Positions 51,088-64,000 of a stretch of DNA of 64,000 nt are shown here, one piece after another. The stretch is from positions 558,001-622,000 of the forward strand of contig NZ_CP045434.1 of NCBI RefSeq assembly GCF_009363895.1. Reading direction: 5' to 3'. Position numbers and translations under genes: made by a program. A model generated the notes under the pieces. The model searched no databases, was not told the DNA's origin, and saw only the letters and a program-made list of their open reading frames with translations. Numbering within the stretch: position 1 is the stretch's first letter; the number at the start of each line of letters is the position of its first letter. This stretch comes from Sphingomonas ginsengisoli An et al. 2013. GTDB lineage: Bacteria; Pseudomonadota; Alphaproteobacteria; Sphingomonadales; Sphingomonadaceae.

Positions 51088-51558
51088 CTAGACGTCGGCG
51101 GGTTCGGCCGCCTTGGTTTCGCTGACTATAAGCGCTTCGATGTCGGGGATCGGGCGGCCGCTCATTTCCTTGTTGATGGTGCAGACAACCCGCTTCTCCA
51201 CTTCCTTGTGAAGCGCCTTGCGAAGCACGCCGAGCGCTTTGGGTGGGGCGACGATGCACAGGTGGTCGAAGTCATTGCGGAGCGCGCGGAGCCGGAGATT
51301 TTCGGCCGCTTCCTTGACCCAATTATCCTCGTCCTGCTGCTTGAAGTCGGTCTCTTCCATCGAGGAACGTCCGGCCCCGACGCTGCTGTGCGACGTTCCG
51401 GGCCCGTCCCGCTTGAGATCGCCGTCGTGATGCGCGTCGTCGCGTTCGTCATGGTCCTCGGTCCGCAGGTCGATCTGGTTCTCGTCGCCCTGGTTGCGGA
51501 AGAAGAGCATCTTGCGGCCGTCGACGACCAGCACGAGCGCGTTGTTGGGAATGGGCAT
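51088..51558 (-). CDS. Host attachment family protein
   Basis: 156 residues resembling the family named 'protein required for attachment to host cells' (eRF1/Pelota-like fold). NALVLVVDGRKMLFFRNQGD at the N-terminus, a charged Asp/His linker, FDHLCIVAPPKALGVLRKALHKEV and a final IPDIEALIVSE. The name comes from a plant pathogen; a housekeeping role in sphingomonads is likely but unknown. Upstream of, and parallel to, gyrA only by distance; probably independent. Confidence 0.88.
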   Translation of the reverse strand: MPIPNNALVLVVDGRKMLFFRNQGDENQIDLRTEDHDERDDAHHDGDLKRDGPGTSHSSVGAGRSSMEETDFKQQDEDNWVKEAAENLRLRALRNDFDHLCIVAPPKALGVLRKALHKEVEKRVVCTINKEMSGRPIPDIEALIVSETKAAEPADV

Positions 51559-51617
51559 TCGGGTCTCCTCGTTACAGCGTATCGAACGCGTGACGGGGAG
51601 ACCCGGTTGCGGAAAGA

Positions 51618-54395
<2,778 letters not shown>

Positions 54396-54487
54396 GGAAA
54401 AATCCTGCTGTTGTGCTGTTCGTTTACTCGCGGGAACCCGCTCGCCCGAGGACTAGCAGTCCGCGCGTACGCGCGCGAGGCTTTTCG

Positions 54488-55249
54488 TCACGCCGCCCGA
54501 ACGAACAGGGGCTTGTCGGGCGTGCTTCCCGCCGAGTCGAAACGCCAGCCGTCGCGGTCGAAGTGGGAAAGCGCGGCCGGGTCGGCGACCCGTTCCTCGC
54601 ACACCCAGCGGGCCATCGCGCCGCGGGCGACCTTCGCGGTGAAGCTCTGGAACTGGAGGCCCTTGGCGGTGCGGACGCGGAAGTCGGGCGCGATGACCTT
54701 GACGCCGCGCTTGGGAAGGTGCGGCCCGACCGCCGCATAATATTCCTGGCTGGCGAGGTTGAGCAGCACACCCGAGCCGTCGGCCTTGAGATCGGCGAGC
54801 ACCGCGCGGGCGACCTTGCGGCCCCAATAATCGGTCAGCTTGTCGCCATCCTTGGGCGCCCAGGCAGTGCCCATCTCGAGCCGGTAGGGGCGGATCGCGT
54901 CGAGCGGCCGCACCACGCCGTAGAGGCCTGACAGGATGCGCAGGTGATCCTGGGCAAAAGCGATGGTGTCGGCGTCGGCACTGGCAGCGTCGAAACCACG
55001 ATAGACGTCGCCGGCGAAGGTGCGGATTGCCGGGCGCTCGGCGGCCTTGCGAAAACCCTTGAAGCGCTTGACGTTGAGCTTGGCCAGGGCGGCGCTGATG
55101 TGCATCAGCGCCGACAGGTCGGCGGCCGACAGCTTCGCCGCGGCCCGCGCGATTCGTGCCGCATCGGCGGCGAAGCGCGCTTGGGTCGGCTGGTCGGAGA
55201 CGGGAGAATCGAGGTCGAGCGTCTTGGCGGGCGAAAGCAGGATGATCAC
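54488..55249 (-). CDS. yaaA: Peroxide stress protein YaaA (DUF328)
   Basis: 253 residues: LLSPAKTLDLDSP at the start, LMHISAALAKLNVKRF, AGDVYRGFDA, LRILSGLYGVVRPLDAIRPYRLEMGT (in pieces: LRILSGLYGVVRPLD, IRPYRLEMG) and VAPDFRV-like ends. In E. coli YaaA lowers free iron during H2O2 stress and has DNA-binding ability. Upstream of gyrA with a 92-nt gap on the same strand, so it may share transcription. Confidence 0.94.
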   Translation of the reverse strand: MIILLSPAKTLDLDSPVSDQPTQARFAADAARIARAAAKLSAADLSALMHISAALAKLNVKRFKGFRKAAERPAIRTFAGDVYRGFDAASADADTIAFAQDHLRILSGLYGVVRPLDAIRPYRLEMGTAWAPKDGDKLTDYWGRKVARAVLADLKADGSGVLLNLASQEYYAAVGPHLPKRGVKVIAPDFRVRTAKGLQFQSFTAKVARGAMARWVCEERVADPAALSHFDRDGWRFDSAGSTPDKPLFVRAA

Positions 55250-55450
55250 GATCGCGCGCCTAGCAAGTCGCTCGGGGAAACGTCAAAGCGTCCGGGAAAA
55301 CAATCGGTTCTGGCGAGTTCAACGGGGGTTCACGCGGCCGACAGCAGGGCGCTGGAACCGGCGGCGGAAGGGGCTTAAAGGCGCCTCACCGTCGTTGCAG
55401 AATTAACGGGTCCGCGGCCGCGAGGCGGTCCGGCCACACAGGAGAGTGGG

Positions 55451-56665
55451 ATGACGTTCTACGGCAAGATGCTGGCTGGCGCGGTGGCGCTGGGAGCCAT
55501 TGGCATGGCGGCGCCGGCAATGGCGCAGCAGCCGCCCGCGCAGATCAAGGTGTCGAACAAGGCGCAGCCGGCGCTGATCGCGCTGCAGACCGCGGTCAAC
55601 GCCAACGACACCGCCAAGATTCCCGGCGCGATCGCCGCGGCGCAGGCTGTCGTCTCGACCAAGGAAGACCGGTACATGCTGGGGCAGCTCCAGCTCAAGG
55701 CGGCGCTGGCGGCCAAGGACGACGCCGCGATCACCGCGGCGGGCGACGTCATCCTCAACAGCGGCATGGCCACGCCCGAGCAGATCCGGGTGTTCCGCGT
55801 GAACAAGGCCAAAGCGCGCTTCCAGGCGAAGGATTATGCCGGGGCGCAGACCGACCTGCTGGCGTTGCTGGCGGCCGATCCCAACAACACCGACGCCATG
55901 CTGCTGCTGGCCGAGACCTATGAGAGCGCCGGCAACAGTGCGCAGGCGGTCGCGACCTTCCAGAAGGCGATCGCGACCCAGCAGGCGGCCAATCAGCCGG
56001 TGCCGCCGGAATGGCGCAAGCGGCAGGTGTCGATCGCCTACAACCACAAGCTGCCCAACCTGGACGCCGTGGTGATCGACTGGATAAAGTCCGCGCCGAC
56101 CGCCGACAACATCCGCGACGCGACGCGGATCGTCGGCGATTCCTCGGGTCAGTCCGACAATGATCAGATCGACCTGTTCCGGCTGCAGCGCGCCGCCAAT
56201 GCGCTTAAGGGCGAGAGCGACTATTATCGCTATGCCAGCACCGCCTTGAGCCACGGTTTCCCGGGCGAGGCCAAGACCGTCCTCGACCAGGGCTTTAATT
56301 CGAATGCGATCACCCGGGGCAAGCCGGTCTTCGCCCAGGTCTACAGCTCGGCGAGCACTCGCGTCACCGCCGACCGCGCCGGTCTAGCGGCGACGGAGCG
56401 GAATGGGCTGGCGGCGGCGACCGCCAAGTCGGCGGTGACCGCGGGCGACGTGTTCCTCGGCTATGGCGAATATGCCAAGGCCGCGGGGCTCTACCGTGCC
56501 GCCCTGACCAAGACGGGGGCCGACGCCAACCTCATCAATCTGCGGTTGGGCGAGGCGCTGGCCGGCGCTAACGACAAGGCAGGGGCGCAGGCCTCGTTCG
56601 CCAAGGTCACCGGACCGCGGCAGTATACCGCGCAGCTGTGGTCGGCATGGGTCGCCGGGCACTAA
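55451..56665 (+). CDS. Periplasmic TPR-repeat protein
   Basis: 404 residues. Signal peptide MLAGAVALGAIGMAAPAMA, then TPR-type helical repeats (AKARFQAKDYAGAQTDLLALL, shown split as RFQAKDYAGAQTDLL, and LLAETYESAGNSAQAVATFQKA). Likely a secreted scaffold; no catalytic motif seen. Ribosome binding site GGAGAG. Followed by a strong intrinsic terminator, so probably monocistronic. No close family name could be given. Confidence 0.8.
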   Translation: MTFYGKMLAGAVALGAIGMAAPAMAQQPPAQIKVSNKAQPALIALQTAVNANDTAKIPGAIAAAQAVVSTKEDRYMLGQLQLKAALAAKDDAAITAAGDVILNSGMATPEQIRVFRVNKAKARFQAKDYAGAQTDLLALLAADPNNTDAMLLLAETYESAGNSAQAVATFQKAIATQQAANQPVPPEWRKRQVSIAYNHKLPNLDAVVIDWIKSAPTADNIRDATRIVGDSSGQSDNDQIDLFRLQRAANALKGESDYYRYASTALSHGFPGEAKTVLDQGFNSNAITRGKPVFAQVYSSASTRVTADRAGLAATERNGLAAATAKSAVTAGDVFLGYGEYAKAAGLYRAALTKTGADANLINLRLGEALAGANDKAGAQASFAKVTGPRQYTAQLWSAWVAGH

Positions 56666-56687
56666 GCCGAGGTAGCCAAGCGAAAGG

Positions 56688-56717
56688 AGGGGCGGTCCGT
56701 CGGGCCGCCCCTTTTTT
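56688..56717 (+). terminator. Intrinsic terminator after the TPR gene
   Basis: GGGGCGGTCC paired with GGGCCGCCCC around GTC, followed by TTTTTT, 25-50 nt past the stop. Confidence 0.85.
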
Positions 56718-56806
56718 CATGCCTGTCCCACAACAGGAAAGTTAATGACGGCCCGGTATACGTTTGTTTAACGGCGGCGTTAGGTAGCGTCATCTGACGT
56801 GTGTGA

Positions 56807-58183
56807 GTGCGGGGCCTTTTCCTGGTGCGATTCGACGACCGCCTTTTGACGGTTTTGGGCCTCAACGCCGTAGCGCCGCGCGACCGCGTGGTGCAGTGGC
56901 GCCAGCTCGTCGAACTGGTCGCGCGCGGCGCGGGCGAGACCGACCCGGTGCTGCTGAACAAGGCGCTGGCGCGGATTGCTGAAATCTCGCCCGAAGTTCC
57001 TGAAACGATCCGCGCGACGGCGGCGCGGGCGATCGCCGCGCCCGACCTGCCGCTCGCGCTGCTCAAGGTGTTCGTCGCCGATCGCGGCAAGGTCGCGGCA
57101 CCGCTGCTTGGCGCGGCGGAGCTGGACGACGCGGCGTGGAAGGAGTTGCGCGCCGCCGCCTCGACCGGAACGCAGGCCATTATCGACACCCTCCACCCGC
57201 GTGAGCCGGCGCGTCCGCCGCTTAAGGAGAACGCGGCGTCCGCCGCCAGTTCACCGCGAGTCGCCGCAGGTCGGCTGTTCCAGTGGGAATGCGGCCCCGA
57301 CGGCGACATCGACTGGGTCGACGGCATCGCCCGCGGCGCGGTGATCGGCCGCTCCGTCCGCAGCGACCTCCGGCAGCGGTTCGACACCATGCAGCCGTTC
57401 GTCGATGAGCCGCTGCTGCTGGCCGACGATGGCGAGCTGGGCGGCGACTGGCGCTGGTCGGGGCAGCCGCAATTCCTGCCCGGCAGCGGACGCTTCGCCG
57501 GCTATGCGGGCGTGGCGCGGCGGGTGACGGAGCCGGTGGTGCCGCAGCACGATCCGATTCCGGTGCTCGCCGCGGGCCTGCCCGCCGACCACGGCAATCT
57601 GCGCGAGCTGATCCACGAGCTGCGCACCCCGCTGACTGCGATCATCGGCTTCGGCGAAGTGATCGAAGGCCAGTATCTCGGCCCGGCCCACCGCGCCTAT
57701 CGCGACAGGGCGGGCGAGATCGTCCGCCAAGCGCGGCTGCTGCTCGCCGCGGTCGACGATCTCGACCTTGCCGCCAAGCTGCGCAGCGCCAGCCCGGCGT
57801 CGCGGGACGTTACCGTTCTGGCCGAACTGGCCAGGCTGCTCGACCCGCGCGTGACCGTCGAGATGCGCGACGACGAGGTGAAGGTCGCGCTCGAGCCGAG
57901 CCTCGCCGAGCGCTTGCTCCGCCGGTTCGTCGCCGCGGTGGCGGATGCCGCCGGGCCGGAGGAACGGCTCAAGCTGATCGTTGACCGGGTCGATGACCGC
58001 GCCGTGCTGGCGATCACCCGGCCGGAGGAAACGCTGGGCCTGAGCGACGAAGCCATGCTGCGCGGCGAGTCGGTCGCCCGGCTCGGCTTTGCCCTTCGTT
58101 TGGTGCGCGGGCTGGCCCAGATCGCGGGCGGCTCGCTCGATATCGAGCCCGAGGATTTCGTCCTGCTGCTACCCGCGGTTTGA
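56807..58183 (+). CDS. Degenerate histidine-kinase-like protein
   Basis: 458 residues, no clear membrane span. A dimerisation/phosphoacceptor helix with H-box LRELIHELRTPLTAIIGFGEV sits at about residue 265 (His in IHELRTP). The following ATPase half retains few catalytic features: the N-box region reads FVAAVADAAG without the usual Asn pair, and the G boxes are poor. So autophosphorylation is doubtful; it may act as a phosphatase or scaffold. GTG start uncertain, other GTGs lie within 10 nt. No response regulator is adjacent. Confidence 0.75.
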   Translation: MRGLFLVRFDDRLLTVLGLNAVAPRDRVVQWRQLVELVARGAGETDPVLLNKALARIAEISPEVPETIRATAARAIAAPDLPLALLKVFVADRGKVAAPLLGAAELDDAAWKELRAAASTGTQAIIDTLHPREPARPPLKENAASAASSPRVAAGRLFQWECGPDGDIDWVDGIARGAVIGRSVRSDLRQRFDTMQPFVDEPLLLADDGELGGDWRWSGQPQFLPGSGRFAGYAGVARRVTEPVVPQHDPIPVLAAGLPADHGNLRELIHELRTPLTAIIGFGEVIEGQYLGPAHRAYRDRAGEIVRQARLLLAAVDDLDLAAKLRSASPASRDVTVLAELARLLDPRVTVEMRDDEVKVALEPSLAERLLRRFVAAVADAAGPEERLKLIVDRVDDRAVLAITRPEETLGLSDEAMLRGESVARLGFALRLVRGLAQIAGGSLDIEPEDFVLLLPAV

Positions 58184-58216
58184 CCTTGGCGGGCGGCTGG
58201 TGAAAAGCCCCGCCCC

Positions 58217-59637
58217 ATGAGCCAGGACAGCAACAGCATGTGGGGCGGCCGCTTCGGCGGCGGTCCTTCCGCGATCATGCAGCAGATCAACGCCTCGATC
58301 CCGGTCGACCGGATCCTGTGGCCCGAGGACATCAAGGGCTCCAAGGCGCACGCCCGCATGCTCGCGGCACAGGGCATCCTGTCGGCGGAGGATGCCGACG
58401 CCATCGTCGCGGGGCTCGACCAGATCGCCACCGAGTTCGCCGAGCAGGGCGTGCCGGTGCGGATGGAGCTCGAAGACATTCACATGACCGTCGAGAACCG
58501 CCTGGCCGAGCTGATCGGCCCGGTGGCGGGGCGGCTGCACACCGCGCGCTCGCGCAACGACCAAGTGGCGACCGACTTCAAGCTGTGGACCCGCGGCACG
58601 GCGGTGCGGATGGCCGACACCATCGTCGAGCTGCAGAAGGTGCTGGTCGCGCGTGCCGAGGAACATGCCGAGACGATCATGCCCGGCTTCACCCACCTCC
58701 AGGTGGCGCAGCCGGTGACGCTCGGCCACCATCTGATGGCCTACGTCGAGATGCTGTTCCGCGATTTTCTGCGGTTCATGCAGGTGGTCAAGCTGGCCGA
58801 CGAATGTCCGCTGGGGGCCGCGGCGCTGGCGGGGACGGGCTTTCCCATTGACCGCGCGGCGACCGCCAAGGCGCTCGACTTTTGGCACCCCACCGAGAAC
58901 AGCCTCGACAGCGTTTCCGACCGCGATTTCGCCCTCGACTTCCTGTCGGCGGCGGCGATGTGCAGCCTGCATCTGTCGCGACTGGCGGAAGAAGTGATCC
59001 TGTGGGCGAGCCCGCCATTCGGTTTCGCCCGACTGTCGGATCAATGGTCGACCGGCTCGTCGATCATGCCGCAGAAGCGCAATCCCGACGCGGCCGAGCT
59101 GGTGCGCGGACATTCGGGGCGAATCGTCGGGCTGCTCAATGGCCTGATGATCACGATGAAGGGGCTGCCGCTGGCCTATTCGAAGGACATGCAGGACGAC
59201 AAGGCGCCGACCTTCGAGGCGGCGGAGATGCTCGAACTGAGCCTCGCCGCGATCGGTGGGACGATCGAGAGCATGACCTTCGTGCCCGAACGGATGCGCG
59301 CGCTGGCGGCGAGCGGATACTCGACTGCGACCGACCTCGCCGACTGGCTAGTCCGCGAAGCCGGGGTGCCATTCCGCGAGGCGCATCATATCACCGGTTC
59401 GGCCGTCAAGGCGGCAGAGGAGCGCGGGTGTGACCTGTCCGACCTGCCGCTCGAGGCCTTGCAGGCGATCGACCCGCGCATCGACGCGCGCGTCTACGAC
59501 GTGCTCAGCGTCGAGGCGTCGGTGGCGAGCCGCACCAGCCACGGCGGCACCGCGCCGGTCCGCGTGCGTGAGCAGATCGCCCGCTGGAAGGAGCGGTTCG
59601 AGAAGGGGCTCCCCCTCAAGCCGCCGGTGATGGTCGG

Positions 59638-59641
<4 letters not shown>
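58217..59641 (+). CDS. argH: Argininosuccinate lyase
   Basis: Last step of arginine synthesis, releasing fumarate. 474 residues: [21 protein letters not shown] at the start (in pieces: [11 protein letters not shown]), [24 protein letters not shown], and the family loop [19 protein letters not shown] (in pieces: [14 protein letters not shown]). Complete. It runs toward argG, which ends 4 nt inside its stop on the opposite strand. Confidence 0.98.
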
Positions 59642-60864
<1,223 letters not shown>

Positions 60865-60867
60865 GGT

Positions 60868-61746
60868 TCAGAACTCTTCTGAAGAAGGGACGTCGAGCAG
60901 CCAGAGCAGCGCGCCGCGTGCCGTGTGCATGCGATTGATGGCCTGCTGCCAGACCGCGGAGCGGGGCCCGTCGATCACCTCAGCGGTGACTTCCTCGCCG
61001 CGATGGGCGGGCAGGCAATGGAGGAAATGGGCGTCGGGCGCATTGGCCATGAGCTTGGCATTGACTTGATAGTCCTTGAGCTCGGCCAACCGGCGCTCAC
61101 GCTCGTCGTCCTGGCCCATCGAGACGAAGACGTCGCTGTAGACGATGTCGGCGCCGCTGACGGCCGCGGCGGCGTCCTCGGTCTGGCGGGTGCCGGCAGG
61201 GGCGTCGGTGAGCTGGTAGGCGGCGGGGGCGGCGATAATCAGCTCGGCGCCGAGCAGGGCGCAGCCTTCCGCCAGCGACCGCGCGACATTGTTGTCGCCA
61301 TCGCCCACGTAGGCGATCTTCACGCCCTCGATCCGGCCGCACAGCTCGTCGATGGTCTTGAGGTCCGCGAGCGCCTGAAGCGGATGGTCGGTGGCCGACA
61401 GCATGTTGAGCACCGGCGCCGCGTTCACCGCCGCCATCTGCTCGAGCAGGCCGTGGTCGAACACCCGCGCGGCGATGACCCGGTGGTAGCAGGCAAGGGT
61501 GCGGATGATGTCGGGGACGCTTTCGCGGCTGCCGAGGCCGATTTCCTGTGGCTGAAGATAGACCGGGTGCAGCCCGAGCTGGGCGGCCGCCAACTCCATC
61601 GAGTTGCGGGTGCGCGCGCTCGGCTTCTCGAAATAGAGAGCGACGCCCTGGCCGCCATCGAGGCGGCGGGCGCGGCCGCTGGACAAGCCGAGGATAGTGC
61701 GGAGATCGTCGGCCGAGAGGTCGGCGATGCGGAGGAGGTGCCTCAC
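60868..61746 (-). CDS. argF: Ornithine carbamoyltransferase
   Basis: Forms citrulline from ornithine and carbamoyl phosphate. 292 residues, slightly short. Carbamoyl phosphate loop FEKPSARTRNSMELA (SxRTR), ACYHRVIAARVF, AVNAAPVLNMLSATDHPLQALADL (in pieces: PVLNMLSATDHPLQAL) and HCLPAHRGEEV are present. It overlaps argB by 4 nt upstream and lies 3 nt before argG, so arginine genes are co-transcribed. Position 2 of the STRT motif is Ala, as in some other bacterial OTCs. Confidence 0.95.
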   Translation of the reverse strand: MRHLLRIADLSADDLRTILGLSSGRARRLDGGQGVALYFEKPSARTRNSMELAAAQLGLHPVYLQPQEIGLGSRESVPDIIRTLACYHRVIAARVFDHGLLEQMAAVNAAPVLNMLSATDHPLQALADLKTIDELCGRIEGVKIAYVGDGDNNVARSLAEGCALLGAELIIAAPAAYQLTDAPAGTRQTEDAAAAVSGADIVYSDVFVSMGQDDERERRLAELKDYQVNAKLMANAPDAHFLHCLPAHRGEEVTAEVIDGPRSAVWQQAINRMHTARGALLWLLDVPSSEEF

Positions 61747-62621
61747 CAGCTTGCTTCCTGCTTGATCATAGTCCCGATGCCGTGCGCGGTAAGCAGTTCG
61801 ATCAGCAGCGCATGGGGTACCCGGCCATCGATGATGTGAGCGAAGTTGACGCCCTGCTCGACCGCGTCGGCACAGGCCGTCAGCTTGGGGATCATGCCTC
61901 CGCCGACGCTGGCGTCGCTGATCCGCGCGCGGAGTTCGGCGGCAGTGAGCCGCGGGACGAGGGTATTTTCATCCTTCGGGTCTTCGAGAAGGCCGGGCGC
62001 GGCGGTCATATAAACGATCTTCTCCGCCCGCATCGCGACCGCGATGGCGCGCGCGGCTTCGTCGGCGTTGACGTTGTAAGGCTGGCCCGCCGGATCGGCG
62101 CCGACGGTCGAGACCACCGGCAGCAGGCCGTCGTCGAGCAGACGGTGCAGTAATTCGGCGCGTACCTGGGTAACGTCGCCGACGAAGCCGAGCGAGGCGT
62201 CGCGCGGAGAGACGGTCAGCAGCCCGGCATCCTCGCCCGAGACGCCGACCGCGGCGGGTTCGGCGCCGGCCTGGCCGTTGATGGTGGCGACGAGGTCGCG
62301 GTTGATTTTGCCGACCAGCACCATGCGGACGATCTCGAGCGTCTCGGCGTCGGTGACGCGAAGGCCGTCACGGAACTCAGGTTCCTTGCCGACGCGGCGA
62401 AGCATCGCGTCGACCTGCGGCCCGCCGCCGTGGACCAACACGCAGCGCACCCCAACCGAGCGCAGCAGCAGCACGTCCTGTGCGAGTGCGAGGTCGCTCG
62501 CCTCGTCGATCGCCGCGCCGCCGAGCTTCACCACGATCGACTTGCCGGCGAACTGGCGGATGTAGGGGAGGGCCTCGACCAGGATTTGGGCGGTGCCTCC
62601 GGGGGACAAGACTGGCGTCAT
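61743..62621 (-). CDS. argB: Acetylglutamate kinase
   Basis: Second step of the acetylated arginine pathway, ATP-dependent phosphorylation of N-acetylglutamate; usual target of arginine feedback. 292 residues: SIVVKLGGAAIDEAS, LVHGGGPQVDAMLRRVGKEPEF (in pieces: LVHGGGPQVDAML), GRVTDAET-type LRVTDAETLEIV, VGVSGEDAGLL, YNVNADEAARAIA and GGMIPKLTAC. ATG chosen where the longer upstream frame loses family resemblance. Overlaps argJ and argF by 4 nt. Confidence 0.97.
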   Translation of the reverse strand: MTPVLSPGGTAQILVEALPYIRQFAGKSIVVKLGGAAIDEASDLALAQDVLLLRSVGVRCVLVHGGGPQVDAMLRRVGKEPEFRDGLRVTDAETLEIVRMVLVGKINRDLVATINGQAGAEPAAVGVSGEDAGLLTVSPRDASLGFVGDVTQVRAELLHRLLDDGLLPVVSTVGADPAGQPYNVNADEAARAIAVAMRAEKIVYMTAAPGLLEDPKDENTLVPRLTAAELRARISDASVGGGMIPKLTACADAVEQGVNFAHIIDGRVPHALLIELLTAHGIGTMIKQEASW

Positions 62622-63781
62622 GACGTCTTCGAATTTTCCTTGATGTAACCCGGCCCGAGGTCGATCCCGATCATTCGCGCCGAGCCCTGGCCGGCTCCGA
62701 GATGGACCTCGATCGAGAACTCGTCGCCCATCATGTGCTCGGTCAGCGCCTGAGCGTCGTGGGCGATATTGATGCCTGCTTCGGCGACGCGGATCCCCCC
62801 ATAAGCGACGAAGGTGCGCTCGACCTCCATCGCCACGCCGCACGAGCCGGCGGCGGCAAGCAGGCGGCCCCAATAGGGATCGCTGCCGTACCAGCTGCAC
62901 TTGACCAGGTTATTCTCGGCGATCGACTTGGCCGCGATCCGCGCCTCGGCATCGCTGGCGGCGCCGGTGACGTGAAGGTGGGCGATGCGGGTCATCCCCT
63001 CGGCGTCGCGGGCCATCTTCATGGTCAGCTCGCGGCAGGCCTGCTCGACCGCGCGGCCGAAGCCGTCGAGATCGGACGGGGTCCCCCGGCGGCCGCTGGC
63101 GAACAGCATCGCGGTGTCGTTAGTGCTGGTCGCCCCGTCGACATTGAGCGTGTTGAAAGTGTTCGCCGAAGCGCTCGCCAGCATCGCCTGGAGGGTTTCG
63201 CGAGGGACGTCGGCGTCGGTCGTCAGGAAGGCGAGCATGGTCGCCATGTTGGGCGCGATCATCCCGCAGCCCTTGGCCATGCCGCCCAGCGTCCAGCCGT
63301 CGCCGCAGATGACGACCTCCTTCGACACATGGTCGGTGGTGAGGATGCCGCGCGCGGCGTCCTCGCCCCCGCCACGGCCGAGCTTTTTCACCAACTTTGG
63401 CGTGGCGGCGAGGATCGGCTCCATCGGTAGCGGAGTGCCGATGATTCCGGTCGAGCAGACAAGCACATCGCCGGTCGCCGCACCGAGCGCGTCGGCGGCG
63501 GCGGCGCCCATGGCCTCGGCAGCGGCCAGCCCGGCCGCACCGGTGCCGGCGTTGGCATTGCCCGAATTGACGATCACCGCCGTCGCGCGTCCGCCATTGG
63601 CGGCGAGCAGGCTGCGGTCGAGCGTCACCGGGGGCGCGGCGAATTTGTTCTGGGTGAAGACCGCCGCGCAGGTGACCGGCTGGCGATCCTCGGTGGCGAG
63701 CAGCGCCATGTCGTAGCGCCGCCGCTTGATCCCGGCATGGAGTCCGGAGGCAACGAAGCCCTCGGGGGCGGTAACGCTCAT
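62618..63781 (-). CDS. argJ: Glutamate N-acetyltransferase / amino-acid acetyltransferase
   Basis: Recycles the acetyl group from acetylornithine to glutamate, and may also acetylate glutamate directly. 387 residues: GFVASGLHAGIKRRRYD, VIVNSGNANAGTGAAG, STGIIGTPLPM, and the self-cleavage site IAPNMATMLAF (Thr nucleophile after Ala). C-terminal ELTEHMMGDEFSI, GPGYIKENS. Overlaps argB by 4 nt. Presence of argJ means the pathway is the cyclic one. Confidence 0.97.
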   Translation of the reverse strand: MSVTAPEGFVASGLHAGIKRRRYDMALLATEDRQPVTCAAVFTQNKFAAPPVTLDRSLLAANGGRATAVIVNSGNANAGTGAAGLAAAEAMGAAAADALGAATGDVLVCSTGIIGTPLPMEPILAATPKLVKKLGRGGGEDAARGILTTDHVSKEVVICGDGWTLGGMAKGCGMIAPNMATMLAFLTTDADVPRETLQAMLASASANTFNTLNVDGATSTNDTAMLFASGRRGTPSDLDGFGRAVEQACRELTMKMARDAEGMTRIAHLHVTGAASDAEARIAAKSIAENNLVKCSWYGSDPYWGRLLAAAGSCGVAMEVERTFVAYGGIRVAEAGINIAHDAQALTEHMMGDEFSIEVHLGAGQGSARMIGIDLGPGYIKENSKTS

Positions 63782-64000
63782 GGATAGACTCCGCAGACGC
63801 TGAGACCGGCGGTCTCGGGCAGGCCGAACATCAAATTGGCGCACTGGATCATCTGTCCGGCGGCGCCCTTGCCGAGATTGTCGATCGCCGCAATCGCCAG
63901 CACGCGACCGGTGCGCTGATCGTAGCGCGCCGTCAGCTGAACCGCGTTCGAGCCCGCCACCCACTTGGTCGCGGGCGGCTCGGCGGTGACATGGACGAAC
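63778..64000 (-). CDS. argC: N-acetyl-gamma-glutamyl-phosphate reductase (N-terminal part missing)
   Basis: Only the C-terminal end is in the window (reading frame open to the last base). VAGSNAVQLTARYDQRTGRVL and DNLGKGAAGQMIQCANLMFGLPE (in pieces: AAIDNLGKGAAGQMIQCAN) match the NADPH-dependent reductase of the third arginine step. Overlaps the argJ start by 4 nt, so argC-argJ-argB-argF-argG form one unit. Confidence 0.95.
   Translation of the reverse strand, partial: FVHVTAEPPATKWVAGSNAVQLTARYDQRTGRVLAIAAIDNLGKGAAGQMIQCANLMFGLPETAGLSVCGVYP

Overview
The window is a high-GC stretch of an alphaproteobacterial chromosome, almost certainly from a sphingomonad (Sphingomonadales). Supporting signs are PEPxxWA-type PEP-CTERM tails (VPEPATWALML...RRR), an XrtV-like exosortase, a C-minus ribosomal protein L31, the aa3 oxidase subunit IV next to pntAA, and a bamA-ompH-fabZ run without lpxD or lpxA, as expected for a bacterium that carries glycosphingolipids instead of LPS. 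There are no insertion sequences, integrases, CRISPR arrays, rRNA or tRNA genes.

Layout. 1-12.5 kb: housekeeping block rpsB-tsf // pyrH-frr-uppS-cdsA-dxr-rseP-bamA-ompH-fabZ. Most of these genes overlap by 1-4 nt (GTGA or TGATG junctions). It is interrupted by an antisense TIR-TPR gene between tsf and pyrH. 12.5-17 kb (minus): vitamin B12 uptake operon btuB-btuF-btuC-btuD led by a cobalamin riboswitch. 17-20.3 kb: rpmE, a GNAT acetyltransferase, and the LemA/DUF2207 pair. 20.3-36.2 kb: an envelope/exopolysaccharide region with a GDP-mannose enzyme, UDP-xylose synthase, five glycosyltransferase-type genes, two PEP-CTERM proteins, an L,D-transpeptidase, a CAP protein, the exosortase set (XrtV, EpsI, small accessory protein, SurA-like lipoprotein) and a PrsR-like AAA+ regulator with unusual signature motifs. 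Inside it, 26.8-29.5 kb has visibly lower GC.

36.3-43.3 kb: coxIV-like peptide and pntAA, then a reverse-strand block (CHASE2-EAL protein, tiny W-rich ORF with its own terminator, yjbQ, ybaK), then pntAB-pntB. Transhydrogenase subunit genes are therefore split. 43.5-46.2 kb: an Asp/Glu racemase with Ser/Cys in place of Cys/Cys, then a 43-codon peptide with a lasso-like leader directly upstream of an asparagine-synthetase homologue. This last pair is my best candidate for an undescribed RiPP system. 46.2-56.7 kb: GFA protein, proline-rich TonB-like protein, uvrC-recO-apaG-DUF488, host-attachment protein, gyrA, yaaA and a periplasmic TPR protein. 56.8-64 kb: a degenerate histidine kinase and the arginine genes (argH on plus, converging with argC-argJ-argB-argF-argG on minus).

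How it fits together: the first block makes ribosome parts, nucleotides, isoprenoid carrier, phospholipid precursor and outer-membrane assembly machinery. The B12 operon is riboswitch controlled. The exosortase region probably couples surface-protein sorting with exopolysaccharide synthesis. The arginine cluster covers acetyl-cycle synthesis from acetylglutamate to arginine. Starts were chosen from Shine-Dalgarno fit and family length; several TTG and GTG starts are inferred. All family assignments come from reading motifs; no database search was run.
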